Shown: one piece after another, positions 1-9,934 of the stretch
How positions within the stretch are numbered: the stretch's first letter is position 1
Layout: every line of letters starts with the position of its first letter
From: Spirochaetota bacterium
GTDB lineage: Bacteria; Spirochaetota; UBA4802; UBA5550
Reading direction: 5' to 3'
NCBI GenBank assembly: GCA_003246895.1
Contig: QKCL01000069.1
Span: 62,001 to 126,000 of the forward strand
DNA length: 64,000 nt
The notes under the pieces: generated by a model
Database searches by the model: none
What the model was told of the DNA's origin: nothing
Seen by the model: only the letters and a program-made list of their open reading frames with translations
Program-made: the position numbers and the translations under genes

Positions 1-322
1 CAACTTTCACGAGAGCATTTATGGGATGTCTGAACTTGCTGTTAAGGGCAATTTTAAGCATCCTTATGTTCCTTCTCAGTGAGTTTTCATTGTAGTAGAG
101 TTTCATTCCGTAGAGCTGGTAATAGTCCTCCAGAAAATGCGGATGGGTGTAGTTGTGCATCCTGATTCTGGGAATATAATCAGAAAATGGAACATATTTA
201 TCCCTGCTTTTGGGGTCTGAAAAGTACTGAAACTGGTAATCATCCCCCATTGAAATGGTCGGAATAAGCAGTATCAGCACCAGAATAAATACAATTTTCT
301 GTTTAAAGGAATAGCATTTCAT
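1..322 (-). CDS. Partial protein of unknown function with N-terminal signal peptide (C-terminus beyond window)
   Basis: Minus-strand translation from 322: MKCYSFKQKIVFILVLILLIPTISMGDDYQFQYFSDPKSRDKYVPFSDYIPRIRMHNYTHPHFLEDYYQLYGMKLYYNEN..., open to the window edge. Confidence 0.6.
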   Translation of the reverse strand, partial: MKCYSFKQKIVFILVLILLIPTISMGDDYQFQYFSDPKSRDKYVPFSDYIPRIRMHNYTHPHFLEDYYQLYGMKLYYNENSLRRNIRMLKIALNSKFRHPINALVKV

Positions 323-421
323 ATTTCAGTTTATCGGAAAATTTTTGCCGGGAGTAAAATAAATAAATGGCACATCTTCCCGTTTTATTGCAGGAGAGTT
401 CCATGCCGTAATCAGCGGAGT

Positions 422-1765
422 CTATTTTTCAAAGGCCGTGATGTTTACCAGTACAATATCACCATTATTGTTGAAAACAGCATGGTTTGTGAGTCTGAGC
501 TTTTTGTCCTGACCCTTTACTGTAAATCTGATCTTTGAGGAGCTTTCAGGAGAAGACGGAGTGAGTTCTGAAATCAATGTCAGGAACTTCTCCTTCTCCT
601 CTTCGCTGAGAAGATCAAAGAAATTGAATGAATGTATATCGTTAATAGGTATTTCGAAGCGTTCTGAAAAGTTTCTATTAATGAATTTTATTTTTCCGTC
701 TGTATCAATCTGGCACATGAGGTGAGGAGTCTCCTCCATGAGTATTTTCTGCTGCAGTTCATTCTGATGAAAGATGAATTCTTCTTCTATCCTTTTTAAT
801 GTCCCTTCAAATATGTGAACAATTGCCTTGTATGTGAGAATGTCAGATGCAGTTACAGTGTCAAAGAAAAGGGTTACATCAATGACGGCTGCTCTCCTTA
901 CATGCCTGTCAATCCTGCCCGGGATTATAAGTAAAATCCTGTTTTCGTTTTCAATCCAGCTGTTATGGGAGAAGAATTCGGGATCTGCATCACTGTCCAG
1001 TGTCATGTAGTTCCCATGGTCAAATTTTTTCCAGTCAAGGTTGAAGTTGCTCTCATTCAGTTTGATTGAATAAAAACGTGATTCAGGCTCACCTGTAGTT
1101 GAATGGAGAGTGCATTGACCGCTGCATTCTTCCATGAGGTATACATTTTTTGAAGGCCTGTAGCGTTTGAGCTCGTTGAGTGTGAAGTTTATTGTCCGGT
1201 CTTTTGAAATAAAGCCGTTAAGTTTTGCCGCAATATTCCCGATGTATTTTTCATTGCTCAGCTTTGCCCTGGAGTGCTGGTAATGGATGATCAGGTCTGT
1301 GATGTTTATGAGAAATCCTTCGGACTTGATCATGTTATTCTCATTGTCATAGTAGTTGTTCATCAGTGTCAGTGTATAATATGAATATCCGGTTGCAGGA
1401 TTTACTATGGTGTTTTCAAATTTTAGGCTTCTTATGCTGTTATCAAAGGAGAGGAGAATCGTGTCAATGATTTCATCTCTCTCCTTCTCGGGAATCATGT
1501 CTCTGTAGAAGTCCAGTTCCATTATATTGGTTTCGAGCCTGAAGAAGCTTTTCAGGATATCATCTACAATAAATATCTGTTCCCGTCTGTCATATTCCCA
1601 GCATCCAAGTATAAACTCGTCTGCAGGTTTTGAGAATTTATGTGAATCTTTTATGGATATAACCTCATCTATCCGGTCAATATTGATCTGATTTTCGATG
1701 AGTTTTTTCAGAAGATCATTTTCTTCACGAAGTTCATTTAGTGTTTTTTCTTTTTGATTTCCCAT
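422..1765 (-). CDS. PAS-domain sensory protein without an obvious output domain
   Basis: 447-aa ORF; C-terminal segment MCQIDTDGKIKFINRNFSERFEIPINDIHSFNFFDLLSEEEKEKF looks like a PAS domain. Confidence 0.6.
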   Translation of the reverse strand: MGNQKEKTLNELREENDLLKKLIENQINIDRIDEVISIKDSHKFSKPADEFILGCWEYDRREQIFIVDDILKSFFRLETNIMELDFYRDMIPEKERDEIIDTILLSFDNSIRSLKFENTIVNPATGYSYYTLTLMNNYYDNENNMIKSEGFLINITDLIIHYQHSRAKLSNEKYIGNIAAKLNGFISKDRTINFTLNELKRYRPSKNVYLMEECSGQCTLHSTTGEPESRFYSIKLNESNFNLDWKKFDHGNYMTLDSDADPEFFSHNSWIENENRILLIIPGRIDRHVRRAAVIDVTLFFDTVTASDILTYKAIVHIFEGTLKRIEEEFIFHQNELQQKILMEETPHLMCQIDTDGKIKFINRNFSERFEIPINDIHSFNFFDLLSEEEKEKFLTLISELTPSSPESSSKIRFTVKGQDKKLRLTNHAVFNNNGDIVLVNITAFEK

Positions 1766-1804
1766 ATTTTAACCATCTCATATATTAAAAATACAATAAA
1801 ATAT

Positions 1805-1832
1805 TTGAAAAAAAAAATAATCTGGGTATAAT
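1805..1832 (+). promoter_or_regulatory. Putative sigma70-type promoter for the UspA gene
   Basis: TTGAAA (1805-1810), 16-nt spacer, TATAAT (1827-1832), 33 nt upstream of the ATG. Confidence 0.5.
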
Positions 1833-1864
1833 ATACACAGAATTTTTTCTCAGAGAGGTGCCAT

Positions 1865-2323
1865 ATGTTTAGAGAAGGGATGAAGATCCTTGTCGCTCTT
1901 GGATTTACCGATAAACCTGACACGGTTCTCGGTGAGGCCGTAAAGATTGCCAGAAAATATAAGGCAAAGTTATATGCAATGCATGTAATTGCCGAAGTCC
2001 CTACACTGACATTTTATGATGATGCGAGAAGTCTATGGGAGGATTTTGCAAATACCGCTGAGAAGGAAGCCACTGAACAGATTGAAAGATATCTCCAGCA
2101 GGAATGCGGTGATTATGATGATGTGGAAACAATTATTGATGTGGGCGATCCAAGTTCAAGAATAATTTCAGCCTCAGATGAGCTTGGAATAGATCTGATA
2201 ATAATGGGGCATCATGTGAGAAAAGGCATAAATCATCTGGTTAATCTGAACAGCAGTGAAAAGGTAATGCGTTATGCCAAAAGACCCGTTTTGAGCATAT
2301 ACGTTGAAAGAAAAATGGACTGA
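1865..2323 (+). CDS. Universal stress protein UspA family
   Basis: MKILVALGFTDKPDTVLGEAVKIARKYKAKLYAMHVI... IDLIIMGHHVRKG... RPVLSIYVE. Confidence 0.85.
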   Translation: MFREGMKILVALGFTDKPDTVLGEAVKIARKYKAKLYAMHVIAEVPTLTFYDDARSLWEDFANTAEKEATEQIERYLQQECGDYDDVETIIDVGDPSSRIISASDELGIDLIIMGHHVRKGINHLVNLNSSEKVMRYAKRPVLSIYVERKMD

Positions 2324-2409
2324 TTTTTTATTTTTGGTTTGATATGTTAAACCGGGTGTAGTATAGGAATTGATTAATTCTCTAAAAGTGTTTTTGCAAG
2401 AGGTTATCA

Positions 2410-3501
2410 ATGCCCGGAATCTATACCCATAATGTAATATTCAGAAAGGCCCTTGAAAGGGCGGAGAAGAATACTAAGAACGGACCGCTCTATAAATCCA
2501 TAACATCATTTTTTTCCAGTGAAAGCCATTTAAAATCCGGACTCTTCGGTTCAATAGGGCCCAATATATTTGACTATATGGACTATCTTTCGGGTAAAAG
2601 CTCATACGGTAATGATATTTCATTCTATCTGCATAATTATGGACACGTAACATTCCCATTAAAACTGCTCAATGTTATATACGAAGGGAGAGACATCCGC
2701 AGTGAATGGTCATCCGATCAGAAGGCATATCTCATGGGATATGTTTCGCATTTGATAGGAGATTCCGTTCTTCACCCCTATGTGTTTTATTGTTCAGGAA
2801 TACCCGGCCTGAATACCGGTAAGTCCGGCAGAACAGCGAGAGAGAAGAATCTTCTTTTTCAGTACAATATTGATAACTACTATTTATACAAAGACGAAGC
2901 AACTTCTGCCTGGGAACTGAAGATAGAAAACATGCTTCCTGTCACAGGCAATGTAAAGTCATCATCTGTTCAGACTCCCGTAAAGGTTTTGATTTTGCGG
3001 GCACTGGCAAAGGAAAATCCGGAACTCTTTAATGTTCATTTTAAAAAGCTCTCGGAAGGAGAGATTGACGGAGATATCAGCACTGTTCCAGGTTTTGACA
3101 GAATACCGGAACGTATAATGTTTGCGTACAGGATAAAACGTCTTCAGGAGAGCAGAACTTCAAAAGCCGCAGCAAAGTTAAAGGGCATGAATATAGTTCA
3201 GAGTGATTTTCTTGTTAAATATCCTCCCGCCAGGAGGGTTGATCTGGATGCAATAAATCTTCATAAAGGGAAGTGGCAGTTTCCCTGTGTTGACAAGAAA
3301 ATCAGGTATGAATCGGTTCCACAGCTTGTTGATATGGCTGCGGAACAAATCCTTGAAGCATGGCTGGAGATAGAAACAATATTCTATGGAAACATGAATG
3401 TAAATGTTGCACAGTTTCTTGAAAAGAATCCATATACCGGAATTGAGGGGAGCAGGTTTGAGGATATGGACACACAGGACCCGGTTAAGCTGAAGTTTTA
3501 G
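2410..3501 (+). CDS. Zinc-dependent phospholipase C-like protein
   Basis: N-terminal PGIYTHNVIFRKAL, SIGPNIFDY, YLMGYVSHLIGDSVLHPYVFY resembles the Zn_dep_PLPC family. Confidence 0.65.
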   Translation: MPGIYTHNVIFRKALERAEKNTKNGPLYKSITSFFSSESHLKSGLFGSIGPNIFDYMDYLSGKSSYGNDISFYLHNYGHVTFPLKLLNVIYEGRDIRSEWSSDQKAYLMGYVSHLIGDSVLHPYVFYCSGIPGLNTGKSGRTAREKNLLFQYNIDNYYLYKDEATSAWELKIENMLPVTGNVKSSSVQTPVKVLILRALAKENPELFNVHFKKLSEGEIDGDISTVPGFDRIPERIMFAYRIKRLQESRTSKAAAKLKGMNIVQSDFLVKYPPARRVDLDAINLHKGKWQFPCVDKKIRYESVPQLVDMAAEQILEAWLEIETIFYGNMNVNVAQFLEKNPYTGIEGSRFEDMDTQDPVKLKF

Positions 3502-3629
3502 GCATACCGGATGCTTCTGTTGTAAGGAGAAAACCAGTTAAAATTTTTCGTTAATGGTACATAATCTTCTATTATATGGTAAATATATACTATATTTTCT
3601 CAATTAATCCTTATGAGCCTAAAAAACAC

Positions 3630-3657
3630 TTGATAAATATCGGGTCTATTCGATAAT
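3630..3657 (+). promoter_or_regulatory. Putative promoter of the rimP-nusA-infB operon
   Basis: TTGATA (3630-3635), 16-nt spacer, GATAAT (3652-3657); predicted start just upstream of the leader hairpin. Confidence 0.45.
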
Positions 3658-3667
3658 GTCAGCAGGT

Positions 3668-3695
3668 AGGGAGTGGCGACGAGCCACTCTTTTTT
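3668..3695 (+). promoter_or_regulatory. 5'-proximal leader hairpin plus U-tract upstream of rimP (attenuator/terminator-like)
   Basis: GAGTGGC (3671-3677), loop GACGA, GCCACTC (3683-3689), then TTTTTT (3690-3695). Confidence 0.75.
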
Positions 3696-3712
3696 GTTAT
3701 CAGGACGTTGCA

Positions 3713-4150
3713 ATGAAAGATGAAATTTTAAAGGTTGCTGAAGAGGCTGCTGAATTTCTGGGATTTTCAGTATATGAGTTCCATGTCCTTCTCAAGGGGC
3801 CAAGCACAAATATCTCCGTAAAGATTGACAGCCCCGACGGGATTTCTCATGACAAATGTGCAGAATTCAGTGATGAATTCTGCGGCAGAATGGAAGATCT
3901 GAATCTCCTCCCAAACTTTTCACTTGAAGTCTCATCGCCCGGCCTGAACAGGAAACTCAGAACACCTGAGGAATTTATAAGATTTAAAGATGCTCCGGTC
4001 AAAGTTTCTTATATGGAAGATGGTGAAAAGCGTTTTTCAATGGGAATACTGACTGATGCAGATGAAAACCGGATTGAGCTGCTTGATGAGAATAAGAAGA
4101 GGGTTCTCGTCGAATATAGCAATATTACCAACGCTAATTTAAATTATTAA
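3713..4150 (+). CDS. rimP: Ribosome maturation factor RimP
   Basis: LGFSVYEFHVLLKGPSTNISVKIDSPDGISHDKCAEFSDEF... LEVSSPGLNRKLRTPEEF; adjacent to nusA. Start moved to ATG 3713 because the longer ORF would translate the leader hairpin. Confidence 0.9.
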   Translation: MKDEILKVAEEAAEFLGFSVYEFHVLLKGPSTNISVKIDSPDGISHDKCAEFSDEFCGRMEDLNLLPNFSLEVSSPGLNRKLRTPEEFIRFKDAPVKVSYMEDGEKRFSMGILTDADENRIELLDENKKRVLVEYSNITNANLNY

Positions 4151-4162
4151 AGGTTTAAGAAA

Positions 4163-5491
4163 ATGAGCAATAATTTTTTTGAAGCGCTTCATCAGATTGC
4201 CACGGACAAGGGAATCTCCAGGGATGAGATTGAGGAGATTGTCGAGTCAGCAATGATGTCTGCCCATAAAAAGCAGTATGGTGTAATTGAAAATGTCAGG
4301 GTCGCTTTTGATAGAGATAAAAATACTGTGAATATTGTTTCCAGAAAAATGGTTGTAAAGACACCCCGTAACCATGCTGAAGAAATAGCCTATGACAAAG
4401 CGGTTAAAATTCAGAAGGATGTCCAGCTGGGAGATGAAATATTTGTTGAAGAGAATCCATTTGATTCATTCGGACGTATTGCAGCACAGACCGCCAAACA
4501 GGTAATAATACAGAAGATTAAAGAAGCAGAAAAAAATATTGTATACAGTGAGTATAAAGATAAAGAGGGTGAACTTATCAACGGATACCTTCAGAGAAAG
4601 TCCCGTGATAATATGTTCATTGATCTGGGAAGAACTGAGGGGCTTCTCCCTGCCAGGGAACAGTCTCCTCTTGAGAGATATAAAATCGGGGACAGAATCA
4701 AGGCTCTCATTCTGGAAGTCAAGAAGAGCCCCAAGGGACCGGATGTAATACTTACCAGGGCTCATCCGAAATTTATTGAAAAACTTTTTGAAATGGAAAT
4801 TCCTGAAATTTATGACGGAATAGTTTCAATTGTGAAAGTTGTAAGAGAGCCTGGTCTCAGGACAAAGATTGCTGTAACAAGTGACCGTGATGATGTTGAT
4901 TCAGTTGGAGCCTGTGTCGGTATGAAAGGTATCCGTATTCAGTCAATTGTCAGGGAACTTGAAGGTGAAAAAATTGATGTAATTGAATATTCCGATGACA
5001 GGAGAATTATGGCCCAGAATGCCCTTACTCCTGCAAAAATTAAAGAAGTTGTTGAAACTTCAAGCGGCGGTGTTATTGCTGTTGTTGATAATGATCAGTA
5101 TTCATATGCAGTGGGCAAGATCGGCCATAATGTAAGGCTGGCTTCAAGAATATGCGGATTTGACATAGATATCAAGACTGAAGATAGCTATCAGGAGTTC
5201 CTTGAGTCCAGTGATTCAAGAGCTATTGTTGATCAGCTCTTTTCAAATGACATGGATGAGACTCCTCTTGAGGAACTGCCGGATCTTGAACCGCGTGTTA
5301 TTGCAATGCTTGAAAAGGGCGGAATTTTCTCTGTCGAGGATCTTGTAGAGAAATCCTTTGAAGATCTTATGAAGATAGATGGAATCGGAGAGAAAACAGC
5401 TCAGAGAATATTGGAAATTCTCGCAGATGTTGTAGATTTTGAAGATGATGATTTAGATGAAGAAGATTATCCTGAAGAGGATGATGAATAA
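4163..5491 (+). CDS. nusA: Transcription termination/antitermination factor NusA
   Basis: GKIGHNVRLASRICGFDIDI, S1/KH architecture, operon context; acidic C-terminal tail. Confidence 0.97.
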   Translation: MSNNFFEALHQIATDKGISRDEIEEIVESAMMSAHKKQYGVIENVRVAFDRDKNTVNIVSRKMVVKTPRNHAEEIAYDKAVKIQKDVQLGDEIFVEENPFDSFGRIAAQTAKQVIIQKIKEAEKNIVYSEYKDKEGELINGYLQRKSRDNMFIDLGRTEGLLPAREQSPLERYKIGDRIKALILEVKKSPKGPDVILTRAHPKFIEKLFEMEIPEIYDGIVSIVKVVREPGLRTKIAVTSDRDDVDSVGACVGMKGIRIQSIVRELEGEKIDVIEYSDDRRIMAQNALTPAKIKEVVETSSGGVIAVVDNDQYSYAVGKIGHNVRLASRICGFDIDIKTEDSYQEFLESSDSRAIVDQLFSNDMDETPLEELPDLEPRVIAMLEKGGIFSVEDLVEKSFEDLMKIDGIGEKTAQRILEILADVVDFEDDDLDEEDYPEEDDE

Positions 5492-5516
5492 AAATTTTTA
5501 AAAACCAGGATTTTTC

Positions 5517-8234
5517 ATGAAAGCTATTGACGTTGCTAAAAAATATCATGTCTCATTTGACGATGTTAAGGAGATCTGCGGTGAATTGAACATTTCATGT
5601 GCAAGTGACTCTGTTGAAATTGAGAACAATGATGTTTTTCTTATTGAGAAGAGAATTGAGAGTGTGAAGATTCAGAAACAGGAAGAAGCTGAAAAGGCAA
5701 AGAAAAGCAAGAAACTGAAGCTCAAGAAGAGAGTTCATGTTTCCAATGATATCAAGAAAAAGAAAGGTATCGATGTTCCTGATGCTGAGGAACACCCTGT
5801 AAAAAGACAGGAAGAAAGCAACATCAATAGCCAGGAAAGAAAAACTGCTCCGGCGGCGAGAGCACCTAGAACCGGTGAAGGTTCTGAGAAATCCGAAAGA
5901 AGATATCAGCCCCGTGAAAGGGGTCCAAGAGAAGGTTCCACCGGAACCGGATATAACAGAAGTGACAGGCCTCAGGGACAGGGGCAAAGTGGAGATAGAC
6001 CACAACAGAGAAGGCCCTATGGCGAAAGAAATGACAACCGCCCAGGCGGAAACAGACCGGATAATCGCGGAGGAAGACCCGGTGATCGTACCGGAGGCAA
6101 CAGACCGGATAATCGTGGTGGAAGACCCGGTGATCGTACCGGAGGCAACAGACCAGATAATCGCGGTGGAAGACCCGGTGATCGTACCGGAGGCAACAGA
6201 CCAGATAATCGCGGTGGAAGACCCGGTGATCGTACCGGAGGCAACAGACCGGATAATCGCAGTGGAAGACCCGGTGATCGTGACAACAGGGCGAGAGGCG
6301 GTTCTTCGCTTGGCAATCAGGAAGCACCGGCAGCTCTTGAACTGAATGATTCTAAAAGGAAAAAGAGCCTTGTAAAGGATAAGGATAAAGATAAGGATAA
6401 GTGGAAAAGCAAAAAAGAGGTAAATGAAAAAGATATCATTTACAAAAAGAAGCATGCAGATGAAATCAAAAAATCCTCAGTCCCGGAAAAGATTGCAATT
6501 ACAGAAACTGTTTCCGTTGGAGAACTTGCCAAAAAGCTTAATATAAAGGCCAATGAGGTTATTGCCAAACTGATGAAAATCGGTGTTATGGCTACAATTA
6601 ATCAGGCCATTGATGCAGATACAGCAACCATACTTGCAGATGAATACGGAGCTGTTGTTGAAGTTGTTTCTCTCTACGATGAGACAGTTATTAAAACAGA
6701 AGAAGTTGATAAGCCTGAAGATCATGTGAACAGGCCTCCTGTTGTAACAGTAATGGGGCATGTTGACCATGGTAAGACAAAACTTCTCGATGCAATAAGA
6801 AAGACCAATGTTACAGCAAGTGAACATGGCGGGATTACACAGCATATAGGTGCGTACATGGTAGAGGCGTCAGGAAGGAGAATTACTTTCCTTGATACCC
6901 CGGGTCACGCAGCCTTTACAACAATGAGAGCAAGGGGTGCAGGTGTAACTGACATAGTTATTCTTGTCGTTGCTGCCAATGACGGTGTAATGCCTCAGAC
7001 AATTGAGGCCATTAACCATGCAAAGGCGGCGGGTGTTCCTATTATTGTTGCTATCAATAAAATAGATCTTGAAGATGCAAATATTCAGAAGGTCAAGCAG
7101 GAACTGACAGCATATGAGCTGATTCCTGAAGAGTGGGGCGGTACAACCCTCTTTGCCGAAATAAGTGCCAAAATGAACAAAAATATAGATGAACTTCTGG
7201 AACTTGTTCTTATCCAGGCAGAGATGCTTGAACTTAAGGCTAACCCAAAAGTTATATCTAAAGGTACTGTAATCGAGTCAAAACTTGATGCCGGTCGCGG
7301 TGCAGTTTCAACTGTACTTGTTCAGTCCGGAACACTTCGTGTCGGTGATCCGTTTGTTGTCGGTGTATATTCCGGTAAGGTAAGGGCCATGTTTGATGAT
7401 CAGGGCAAACCAATTGAAGTGGCTGGTCCCTCTGCGCCTGTTGAGATACTCGGTATTTCCGGTGTTCCTGCGGCGGGAGATCCATTTGAAGGTGTTGCTT
7501 CCGACAGAATGGCCAAGCAGGTTTCACAGAAGAGACTTGAATACAAACGTATTGAATCAGCTAAAAAGGTTAAGAAGGTTACCCTCGAATCTCTCAACGA
7601 TATGATCAGGGAAGGAGAAATCCAGGAACTGCCTATTATTGTTAAGGCTGATGTTGACGGTTCAGCTCAGGCTCTTACAGAGGCTCTTGAGAAACTTTCA
7701 AATGATGAAGTAAGGGTAAATGTTATACATACTGGTACAGGCGGAATCAATGATTCAGACGTTATGCTTGCTTCTGCATCAAATGCAATAATTGTAGGTT
7801 ACCATGTAAGGCCTACAGGGAAAGTTGCAGATCTGGCGGATAAAGAGGATGTTTCAATCAAATTTTACAATATCATTTTTGAAGCAACTGATGATATCAA
7901 GGCTGCAATGGAAGGGATGCTTGCTCCTGAATATGAAGATAGGGTTCTCGGATCAGGTGAAATCAGGCAGATATTCAAGGTTTCAAAAATCGGAAATATC
8001 GCCGGTGCAATATGTCTCTCCGGCAAAATCAATAATAAGGCTAAAATGCGCATAGTCAGAGACGGCATAGTAATATTTGACGGCTCAATGAGTTCTCTCA
8101 AGAGATACAAGGATGATGTATCACTTGTTGAAAGCGGCCAGGAATTCGGTTTTGCCCTTGAAAATTACAATGACATAAGAGAAGGCGATACCTTTGAGGC
8201 ATACGAAGTTGTGGAGATTGCCAAAAAATTATAG
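5517..8234 (+). CDS. infB: Translation initiation factor IF-2
   Basis: [37 protein letters not shown] GTPase motifs; long low-complexity N-terminus. Confidence 0.98.
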   Translation: MKAIDVAKKYHVSFDDVKEICGELNISCASDSVEIENNDVFLIEKRIESVKIQKQEEAEKAKKSKKLKLKKRVHVSNDIKKKKGIDVPDAEEHPVKRQEESNINSQERKTAPAARAPRTGEGSEKSERRYQPRERGPREGSTGTGYNRSDRPQGQGQSGDRPQQRRPYGERNDNRPGGNRPDNRGGRPGDRTGGNRPDNRGGRPGDRTGGNRPDNRGGRPGDRTGGNRPDNRGGRPGDRTGGNRPDNRSGRPGDRDNRARGGSSLGNQEAPAALELNDSKRKKSLVKDKDKDKDKWKSKKEVNEKDIIYKKKHADEIKKSSVPEKIAITETVSVGELAKKLNIKANEVIAKLMKIGVMATINQAIDADTATILADEYGAVVEVVSLYDETVIKTEEVDKPEDHVNRPPVVTVMGHVDHGKTKLLDAIRKTNVTASEHGGITQHIGAYMVEASGRRITFLDTPGHAAFTTMRARGAGVTDIVILVVAANDGVMPQTIEAINHAKAAGVPIIVAINKIDLEDANIQKVKQELTAYELIPEEWGGTTLFAEISAKMNKNIDELLELVLIQAEMLELKANPKVISKGTVIESKLDAGRGAVSTVLVQSGTLRVGDPFVVGVYSGKVRAMFDDQGKPIEVAGPSAPVEILGISGVPAAGDPFEGVASDRMAKQVSQKRLEYKRIESAKKVKKVTLESLNDMIREGEIQELPIIVKADVDGSAQALTEALEKLSNDEVRVNVIHTGTGGINDSDVMLASASNAIIVGYHVRPTGKVADLADKEDVSIKFYNIIFEATDDIKAAMEGMLAPEYEDRVLGSGEIRQIFKVSKIGNIAGAICLSGKINNKAKMRIVRDGIVIFDGSMSSLKRYKDDVSLVESGQEFGFALENYNDIREGDTFEAYEVVEIAKKL
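6045..6284 (+). repeat. Five tandem 48-bp units inside infB encoding [16 protein letters not shown]
   Basis: Units at 6045-6092, 6093-6140, 6141-6188, 6189-6236, 6237-6284, near identical and in frame. Confidence 0.95.
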
Positions 8235-8248
8235 AATCGGTTTGGTGA

Positions 8249-8635
8249 ATGAATTACAGAAAGGACAGACTTGAAGAACTTATAAGGAGAATAGTTTCAG
8301 ATATTCTCCTTAAGGAAATAAAAGACCCGAGAATCGGGTTTGTAACAATAACAGGTGTGGAACTGAACAAGGATTTCTCCGAGGCAAGAATCGGCGTTTC
8401 GATTCTCGGAGAATCCAGGGAAGTACGCAAAAGCATGGAAGGCATCAGGTCTTCCAGCGGTTTTATACAGAAAAAGCTCGGAAAAGAGCTCAAGATAAGA
8501 AATACTCCAAGAGTATATTTCTACATGGATAAATCTGTTGCAGACGGCGTTGACATGGTTGGAAAGATTGAAGCCGTTACAAAGGCGGACATGGAAAAGC
8601 ATGTTGACAGCGATACAGATCATGAGCAAGAGTAA
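8249..8635 (+). CDS. rbfA: Ribosome-binding factor A
   Basis: RLEELIRRIVSDILLKEIKDPRIGFVTITGVELNKDFSEARIGVSI. Confidence 0.95.
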   Translation: MNYRKDRLEELIRRIVSDILLKEIKDPRIGFVTITGVELNKDFSEARIGVSILGESREVRKSMEGIRSSSGFIQKKLGKELKIRNTPRVYFYMDKSVADGVDMVGKIEAVTKADMEKHVDSDTDHEQE

Positions 8636-8643
8636 GTCTCTTA

Positions 8644-9570
8644 GTGACTGAAAATATATTTAATGACTCAATAGTTCTCATAGATAAACCGGCTGGAATC
8701 ACTTCATTTGATTCCATATCCAGATTTAAAAAGATTGTTGGAATAAAAAAAGTCGGCCATTCAGGAACTCTTGACAAGTTCGCGACGGGTCTCCTTATTG
8801 TGGGGACCGGAAAGGCCACAAAGCTGACAAGATATTTTCTTGAAAGCGACAAGGAATATGAGGGTCTTATTCTCCTTGGGAAGGAGACAGATACATGTGA
8901 TGTTACAGGTGAGGTCATTTCAGAAGGATTCACCGGTAATATCAGTGAGGATCAGATCAGGGAGGCGCTTCAGGGTTTTCTCGGAGAGAGCAGACAGCTC
9001 CCGCCTGAATATTCTTCTTTGAAGATAAACGGGAAAAGGGCTTCAGACCTTGCGAGAAAAGGTGAAAGTGTTTCCCTTGAAAAAAGGCCCATTACAGTTT
9101 ATGGAATTGATCCTCTTGTCATAGATTTAAAGGAAGGGACAGTACGCTTTAAAGTGAGCTGTTCCAAGGGGACCTATATAAGGTCCATTGCCCGTGATCT
9201 CGGCAGAATTCTGGGGTGCGGTGCATGTCTTAAGGAGCTTAGAAGAACCGGTTCCGGACATTTTTCGGTTGATAATGCAGCATCTCTTGATGAAATTAAA
9301 GATGTCGCTGAAAACCGGGATGGGGGAAAATCCGGTTTTGTTCTAAGGCCGGAGGAAGCCCTTTCGCATTTTGGAAAAATTTATCTAAGTGAAGAGGCTT
9401 CTGCAAGAGTTCTTAACGGAGCATATTTTACTAGGGAACAGGTTGATCAGCTTGAGAGAAAGAATGGTGATCTCTTTCTCCTCTTTGATAATCGCCACAG
9501 CCTGATTGCTATAGTTGAAATAGATATTGAAAGCTGGAAGATTAACTTCCACAGTGTATTTAATAATTAA
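8644..9570 (+). CDS. truB: tRNA pseudouridine(55) synthase TruB
   Basis: IDKPAGITSFDSISRFKKIVGIKKVGHSGTLDKFATGLLIVGTGKATK; GTG start. Confidence 0.95.
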   Translation: MTENIFNDSIVLIDKPAGITSFDSISRFKKIVGIKKVGHSGTLDKFATGLLIVGTGKATKLTRYFLESDKEYEGLILLGKETDTCDVTGEVISEGFTGNISEDQIREALQGFLGESRQLPPEYSSLKINGKRASDLARKGESVSLEKRPITVYGIDPLVIDLKEGTVRFKVSCSKGTYIRSIARDLGRILGCGACLKELRRTGSGHFSVDNAASLDEIKDVAENRDGGKSGFVLRPEEALSHFGKIYLSEEASARVLNGAYFTREQVDQLERKNGDLFLLFDNRHSLIAIVEIDIESWKINFHSVFNN

Positions 9571-9606
9571 GGAATAATTGATTTATCTGGGAGGATATAA
9601 GAAGTT

Positions 9607-9864
9607 ATGGTTACTAAAGCAGAAATTATTGAAAAGTATAAGAGACATGAAGGTGATACAGGATCACCTGAAGTTCAGGTTGCTCTTTTGACTGAGAGAA
9701 TTAATCATTTAACTGATCACATTAAATCTCACCAAAAAGACCACCACTCAAGAAGAGGACTTCTTAAAATGGTTGGTCAGAGAAGAAGAGTTCTTGATTA
9801 TCTTAAAAAGAAGAATCTGGAAAAATACAGAGATCTCATTAAAGAGCTTGGACTGAGAAGATAA
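9607..9864 (+). CDS. rpsO: 30S ribosomal protein S15
   Basis: [57 protein letters not shown]. Confidence 0.98.
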   Translation: MVTKAEIIEKYKRHEGDTGSPEVQVALLTERINHLTDHIKSHQKDHHSRRGLLKMVGQRRRVLDYLKKKNLEKYRDLIKELGLRR

Positions 9865-9878
9865 TAATTAACAAATTG

Positions 9879-9908
9879 TGCCGGTGATCTTTGCATCCCG
9901 GCATTTTA
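9879..9908 (+). terminator. Hairpin between rpsO and pnp
   Basis: TGCCGG (9879-9884) / CCGGCA (9898-9903) then TTTTAAT. Confidence 0.4.
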
Positions 9909-9934
9909 ATCAAAAAATAAGAGAGAGGATTTAA

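Noticed and set aside
3656-3712. N-terminal extension of RimP in the ORF track (MSAGREWRRATLFCYQDVA)
   Set aside because: Would translate the leader hairpin and U-tract; ATG 3713 gives the normal RimP N-terminus
5875-6345. 156-aa plus-strand alternate-frame ORF inside infB
   Set aside because: Same repeat artefact; the IF-2 frame is clearly the coding one
5595-6455. 286-aa minus-strand ORF (and 153/99-aa overlapping ORFs) opposite infB
   Set aside because: Lies antisense to a certain infB gene; openness comes from the stop-poor 48-bp repeat, and the peptide is a low-complexity repeat
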